Shown here: piece by piece, positions 58,368 through 64,000 of the stretch
Layout: each line of letters opens with the position of its first letter
Numbering within the stretch: position 1 is the first letter of the stretch
From: Arbacia lixula
Lineage: Eukaryota > Echinodermata > Echinoidea > Arbacioida > Arbaciidae
Reading direction: 5' to 3'
DNA length: 64,000 nt
Assembly: GCA_963669155.1 (NCBI GenBank)
Contig: OZ022597.1
Coordinates: 12,153,946-12,217,945 of the forward strand
Translations under genes and position numbers: made by a program
The notes under the pieces: generated by a model
Database searches by the model: none
What the model saw: the letters and a program-made list of their open reading frames with translations, nothing else
Told to the model about the DNA's origin: nothing

Positions 58368-59751
58368 ATGTGGGTGTGTTTGTTTGCGTGTCTGCGTGTA
58401 AACTTTTAAAAGAGAAGAAATGCATGAGGTTAACGTTACGCTTCTTAAATATTTCCCAATACCGATTAAGCATGACTACAATTCTGTACTAATAATATGA
58501 ACCATGGACTGTTCATGGATGGACTTCCTTTGATCTATGATGACCGCCACCGCATACAAATTCAAGACATTCATGTGTTTTAAACAATACGCTTTATTTC
58601 TAATTAGGCAGTGCCGTGCTCTGAATAACAAAGGAAAATCTGTTTTGAGAAATATGTCAACCGTTCAGCCTTCGCTGGGAGTTTAGAGCTGATCTCCTTA
58701 CACACACTGATAACTAGCTTGGGGGTGAGCGAAGGGAAATTGTGATAAAATTGTAGAAAGAATTTGGTCCGTAGCTTTTTCGGACACCTCCGGACACGAG
58801 CTTGAGGTTGTTTCCATTGAAGGTGGAACACTCAATAAACGATTTAAAAGATATTTGTAAGGAAATATGACTGCCCAATGTGCGATATGGAGGCATTTTC
58901 TGACATGTTTTCTACAGTATTCTCAATTCATCATAAAAACGAACCAACAATGCAATTTGAAATTCACAGAATCGTATCATTTTAAAATGTACTACTACTG
59001 CACATGCACTTCGGTACATGAAGTGGTTCTGAAATCTTCTGCGCATACAGAAGCATGCTCTAAATGCATCTAAAATTTGTCTTGCATATTTGGCGGCGGT
59101 CGTCACTGATTCAAAGAACCAAACTCGTCAAATATTCTATTGGAATAAATTACTCTTCGTATTGACTCTAGTTCTAACACCTTACTGATATAGATAACAT
59201 ATTTGCAAGTCATATTTCAGTGTTTTGTCAGCTAGAGGTGCGTTCCCCACTTTCTGAGGGGGAGATATCACCTGCTAGAATCAATCGGATTCCTCTACTT
59301 AAAGACTTTCATGTGATTTCAGTCCATCACCGGGCTCGTGGATAACGCACGAGCGGGTGTGCCACATCGTTATATCATTTCCCTTCTCCCCATCTTACGA
59401 ATCAAAGTAATTAGCCTCTTCATTTGTCGCCAAGCAAGACCACTCATGTGACCCAAGGTATTACATCACGTGGCTTCCTTTGGTCGTCATAGGGGGTAAT
59501 TAGGTGATACGGATAAACTAAACATCGAGAAGGAATGTAACGGGAAAGAAAATTTGACTTCTTTCCTTCCAATCGTGTTGATTTATTTGTGATACTAAAT
59601 CTGTGCTTTAATGATAAGGAAGAAAATGAGGGATATCGAGGCATTTCAATCGCGCCAATGGGGAAAATTTTGAATAAGACGTCTCATGGTTAGTAAGATA
59701 TAAAGGAGGAAGAAGAGGAGATGGAGGGGACACGTAAAGTGAGGAGGACAA
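57351..59751. other. gene-free stretch with two microsatellites
   Basis: (TTC)n at 57872-57935 and (GT)n at 58338-58364. Short frames elsewhere have no family resemblance. Confidence 0.5.
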
Positions 59752-60047
59752 GGAGAAGAAGAAGAAGAAGAAGAAGAAGAAGAAGAAGAAGAAGAAGAAG
59801 AAGAAGAAGAAGACGAAGAAGAAGTAGAAGACGAAGAAGAAGAAGAAAAAGGAAAAGAAAAAGAAGGAGAAGAAGGAGAAGAAAAAGAAGAAGAAGAAAA
59901 AGAAGAAGAAGAAGTAGAAGTAGAAAGAGAAGAAGAAGAAGAAGGAGAAGAGAAAGAAGAAGAAGAAGGAGAAGAAGAAGAAGAAAAAAGAAGAAGAAGA
60001 AGAAGAAGAAGAAGAAGAAGAAGAAGAAGAAGAAGAAAAAGAAAAAA
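59752..60047. repeat. near-pure purine GAA array
   Basis: About 295 bp of GAA/AAG triplets with GGA and AAA variants and only a handful of pyrimidines. Mirror symmetry of such tracts permits triplex (H-DNA) formation. The Arg/Lys-rich plus frame and the Leu/Phe-rich minus frame are artefacts. Confidence 0.95.
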
Positions 60048-60567
60048 TAAATCATTATAACTGATTCACATCATAGCGCATAACGCAAAGTGATCGAACG
60101 TGTGAAGAAGGTAGGACAGCTTTCAGGACAAGATGTACAGGATCTCACACAAAAAATGCATATATTAGATACGTTAGATAAGATAAGTTAAATATGTGCA
60201 TCTTTAAAGCGGTTTTAAATCAATCAATTGAATCAATGTGTTTTAAATGTTCCGGGAGATGTTCCACAAGGCTGGGGCAGTAAGTGAAGCTGCGTTCACC
60301 ATTGACCTCTTAACTATCATGACTATGTACATCTGAAATAATTGGATGTGCAGAACTTTTCGATTTCGATTATTTTACAGCATGTCAATATGACTGTGAC
60401 AAGACTGTGATTAAGCTCTTATCTTGATATTTGTAGGCTCGAAAGGCTGTGGCTACCTCTACCATATCCTTTTACCAGGGTTTCCCTCTTACGAGCGTAT
60501 TCACCCATTTCGAACCAGGACTCCCGTTGCCTAGCTACTCTTTGTCAAAAAAATTAATGAACTTGGC

Positions 60568-61583
60568 TCATGTTGAAGTCTACAGCTTTTCCCAATGAAA
60601 ATAACAACGGCACTTTCCTCAACGATAACTTTAAAGATGTTAAATCAATCAGAATGATATTTCAGGGTATGAAACTAAAACTTACTACCTAAAATTTGCA
60701 AAAAGCTCTATTTAATTTGCGTCAGTGGTCATGGAGAATGAGGATTTCAGTCATGTCATGACAGTAACGTGTCCCTTTTTCCGAAATGAATGGAAATATA
60801 TTACTAACAGCTGTCAGGTCAACTAACAAATTATTTCACATTCTGTGTATACCATTATATAAATATTATTGTCTTTTACTTCATTTAGTGCATTATCTGT
60901 GTAGTCAGATTGGAATAAAAAGAAACATCCCGTCACGTTCTTAACATATATATGTGTGTAAGAACACATTAAACAATTTCCATCATTAAAGGGCATATAC
61001 TGTACTGGGAAGGCAAAAAAGCCTTCAAAATCTAATTGTTAGCAATCTTCTTGCCAGTGGTCTTAAATTCATGTATTGTCCATTTAAGAAGCTTGCTGAA
61101 AGTTATTTGCCCTCAAATGATCTACATTTGGAGTAATGAGTGATTAAATCACAAATCCTCAAAATGTTCGGCCCGAACATTTTGAGGATTTAATCGTTAA
61201 TCATTAATTACTCCATATGTAGATCATTTCAGCAAGCTTCTTAAATGGACAATACATGAATTTAAGACCATTGGCAAGAAGATTGCTAACAATTAAATTT
61301 TGAAGGCTTTTTCGTCTTCCCAGTACAGTATATGCCCTTTAACACAATGGACAAGCACGTCTCGTTACAAAATCTGGAGCGAAGGGACATTGGACTTGAT
61401 AGGCAGTAGATCCCCATTCTCCATGACAACGTAATCAACTCAAATTGCAAGATGAAGGTAATAAGTTATAATTTCACACCCTGAAATATCATTCTGATTA
61501 ATCTAATATCTTTTAAGTTATCGTTACGGAAAATTCCGTTGTGATGCTTTTAGGACAAGCTGTACGCGCTGTCAGATCATGCT
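60568..61583. mobile_element. ~1-kb imperfect palindrome (foldback-like element)
   Basis: Centre at 61172, with 18 perfect complementary bases on each side (61154-61171 and 61173-61190). Arms continue outwards through paired blocks. CAAGCTTCTTAAATGGACAA on the right pairs with 61083-61102 on the left. GGGCATATACTGTACTGGGA (60991-61010) pairs with 61319-61338. AATCAGAATGATATTTCAGG near 60646 pairs with the mirror near 61480. The left arm has about 200 bp of extra unpaired DNA (about 60745-60980). No open frame. Structure recalls foldback transposons, which are known in sea urchins. Confidence 0.8.
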
Positions 61584-62984
61584 GATGTATATAACCATGA
61601 TAACTGGGTACTGTGAGCGCTGGCGATCGCGAGGGCTGCTGCCTGTCTATTGACTTTGAGCATGATGAGTCACAATGTTCATGTTGTTTCTATCTGTACA
61701 AGATTCTGACATAGAGGACACCGCAGTGGTGTCAATATACACATCCTATAAAATGGAAATCATCTATTCCATATCCGTGGGAAAACCAAATCTTAGGACA
61801 TACAAAGAACGCTCATATCACCGCCACACAAGTCTTCAAGCATGGCTTCGTAGACTCTGACTACAGCATGATTCATTGCAATTAATGGCAAAAAGCGCTT
61901 GGAACGGTGTAAGAAAAAGAAAAATGCGCACCTCACAGGGAAGCACGGACGAACAACTGTTGAGCCCATGAAAGTCGTAAAATGATTTCATCCCTTTCAG
62001 ACAGAACACGAAGGTAACTCTTAAAGCGCCAATAAGGCATTAGTGCGCCAATATTACTTACTAATCCCAAAAAGCAGAACTTTGTCTGGCGTTTAAAGAG
62101 TTAAATCGCGATGAAAGCTCAGCTGATTGTAAAGTCCCTTTACATCAGCCGGAAGTTAAGTTCGCGCGCCCCGCGCACGTGGAGCGCAGTCGGCCAGCGC
62201 CTGTGTACAAATGTTATAAGTGACACTTGACCTTTCCCCGTTTAGTTCATCGGTGTCTCATCCGAGGTACCTTTCAGACCTTTCAGGGTCTAACCATCGA
62301 CCCTAGAAGTACATAGGGTCCATGCTTCAGACCAACGTCTCCCGGAGAACCTCCGTTGAACATTATTAAGGGATGGATCGAGATGAGCAATTTTTCCCCA
62401 AAAACTTTCACCAGTGTTTTCCCGTTCAGACCATAAACAAGTCATCGGGTGCATCCGGGGACGCCCGTCCAACTTTCTTTGGAAGGGGTATAAGAAAGGG
62501 GTATACGAGTCAGTATCGTCAACAATTGAGGCGGAAGATTCAAAATGGCAGCAGAAATTGGTTGACGGAGGCAGATGTTAGTCGTCATGGTTACCGCGAC
62601 TCCTGGGCTAACATGCCTGGGAGTGGAAACGATGTGGGGAACTCTGTGGGGTCGGGGAGGCAACATCCAAGGCTCGATTTAGAAAGGCCACTCAGAGAGC
62701 GGATTTCCTGACAAAAAACTTGAAGACAGCCATGGGATGTCTGTGTCTTGCCAGAGAGTGGGTGTGAACATTGTGCAAAATTAAAAAGATCAGTTGAATC
62801 TGAAGAAACATTTTAGAAATACAATACAGAAAGAAGAGACAATTGGATGATCCATATAAAAAGAAAAACAACAACGGAAATAATAAATTTAAAAGGAGAC
62901 AAGTCCTGAATGATAACAATGCGACAATAATGGGCAGACGTAAAAGTAACTAAATTTACTGAAAAGAAGAAAGCGAAAAGAAAA
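61584..62984. other. gene-free stretch with a CpG-rich patch
   Basis: A TTAA-family element lies at 62014-62104 (GTAACTCTTAAAGCGCC start, GTCTGGCG, end TTAAAGAGTTAA). 62150-62215 is markedly CpG-rich (TTCGCGCGCCCCGCGCACGT) after a CCGGAAGT (Ets-type) motif and could be a promoter. The 112-codon frame at 62373-62711 downstream is not repeat-derived but has no recognisable domain, so no gene is called. Confidence 0.45.
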
Positions 62985-63075
62985 GGAAGAAGAAGAAGTA
63001 GAAGAAGAAGCAGAAGAAGAAGAAGAAGAAGAAGAAGAAGAAGAAGAAGAAGAAGAAGAAGAAGAAGAAGAAGAA
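62985..63075. repeat. (GAA)n microsatellite
   Basis: GAA triplets with two GTA and one GCA variant. Confidence 0.95.
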
Positions 63076-63321
63076 AACTGAATTTAAGATATTCATCTAG
63101 TACGTAAAATGGGGGAGGGCCATACAAATACATATCAGACATATTGATGTGTCGTGTATATCATGCGTTAGTAGTTACGTGAAGAAAACTTAGTGACTCT
63201 TTATAAGAAAGAACTTATTATGGACTTTTGATAGACATATTATGGACGCATCTGAAACTCCGTTATTCACCGGTATTAAAGCATAGCAGTGCGGTAGGCA
63301 TTTGTAATAGTTTCACACAAT

Positions 63322-63516
63322 CATGGGCGGAAATCGCTCCCCGAAAGTGAGGGGGACATGTTTTTCCTCAAAAATCGCTCACCGTGGGGGACATGTTTAG
63401 TATGGTGGGGGGACAGGAACGAAAAAGTTTGGGGGGGGGGGGGGGCACTCTATCTCATTCCTGTAGAGAAACGAAAGGAGTCCCCCCCCCCCCCCCCCCC
63501 GGGATTTCCGCCCATG
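63322..63516. mobile_element. 195-bp MITE with perfect 8-bp target duplication
   Basis: 14-bp terminal inverted repeats CATGGGCGGAAATC (63322-63335) and GATTTCCGCCCATG (63503-63516). The octamer CACACAAT is repeated exactly outside both ends (63314-63321 and 63517-63524). An 8-bp duplication is typical of hAT-superfamily transposition. The interior holds a 17-base G run (63431-63447), a C run of about 19 bases (63482-63500) and two GGGGGACATGTTT blocks. Non-coding. Confidence 0.85.
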
Positions 63517-63524
63517 CACACAAT

Positions 63525-64000
63525 ATCCCGCTGTTAGAAAACAAAAGTTGTTCGCGACTAGTCTCTATTTATTTTCTATCAACAGATGGCGCTAGCTTGT
63601 TCCACGTTATTGTTTTCAAACTACCTCTGAAACAGTGAGCAAACCTAGTACAAATTTTGCATACTTATTTTACATGTAGTAAGTAAGAACGATTATAATA
63701 TGTAGAGTACAAACAGCACGAAAATACAGTATAAGAGGTAAAAACAGCAGGAACCGATAAAAAAAAACCATACCAACAGCATAATCATCATCACCAACAT
63801 GACAAGGAGAAGAAGTAGAAGCGATTTTTTGTTTCAAGATCACTTTATTAGTCATTCATTAACAATTAATGAATAAACATACAGAGCCCATGTCATAGTT
63901 TCATTATTGCCAGACGCAGGGCGAGAAATACACAGTCACCATAGGTCACAAAGAAAAACGAGACTCAATATACATCACTTATAATACGAAAAATGAATAT
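63525..64000. other. gene-free end of the window
   Basis: AT-rich sequence without a supported gene, RNA gene or repeat family. Confidence 0.5.

Overview
This is animal nuclear DNA, most likely from a sea urchin. The pointers are two intron-containing C-type-lectin genes with Pro/Gly-rich tandem repeats, the hallmark of echinoid spicule-matrix proteins; large introns and intergenic spaces; several families of small palindromic transposons; decayed non-LTR retrotransposons; and very abundant microsatellites. The species cannot be named from the sequence. A run of exactly 200 N (35629-35828) shows that this is a scaffolded draft assembly.

Only three protein-coding loci are supported. (1) On the minus strand at 17748-18606 lies the last coding exon of a secreted C-type-lectin protein with about eleven Gly-Pro-Asn heptads at its C-terminal side; its first exon was not found. 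(2) On the plus strand at 45700-48737 lies a complete two-exon gene (365 residues): signal peptide, long Gly/Pro-rich repeat, C-type-lectin domain. It has a TATA box, an upstream CCAAT box and a poly(A) signal. The two lectin genes are clear paralogues: both last exons start after an AG acceptor in the same phase and share a TIND-QENNF block, a WIGLY block and a terminal CEY. They point away from each other, so about 27 kb of mostly repetitive DNA lies between them. (3) On the plus strand at 53971-55497 lies an intronless gene for a Golgi core-2-type beta-1,6-N-acetylglucosaminyltransferase (GT14/GCNT family). Spicule-matrix lectins are secreted and one here carries an N-glycosylation sequon, but any functional link between the glycosyltransferase and the lectins is only a guess from proximity.

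Layout: 1-17.7 kb is gene-free and holds microsatellites, a roughly 132-bp G/C-rich satellite (8.3-9.3 kb) and small palindromic elements. 17.7-18.6 kb is lectin exon A. 18.7-45.4 kb is a repeat-dense spacer with four-copy and six-copy MITE families, a tRNA-derived SINE-like unit, a decayed reverse transcriptase (27.0 kb), a 72-bp tandem repeat (30.9 kb), the assembly gap, and a 5'-truncated CR1/L2-like retrotransposon (38.2-40.3 kb). 45.4-49.4 kb is lectin gene B. 49.5-53.9 kb is spacer. 54.0-55.8 kb is the glycosyltransferase. 55.8-64 kb is spacer with a 1-kb palindrome (60.6-61.6 kb) and a MITE with a perfect 8-bp target-site duplication (63.3 kb).

The richest content outside the genes is the non-autonomous transposon load. 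At least five structural families can be defined from copies or terminal repeats within this one window, and in one case an occupied site can be compared with an empty one.
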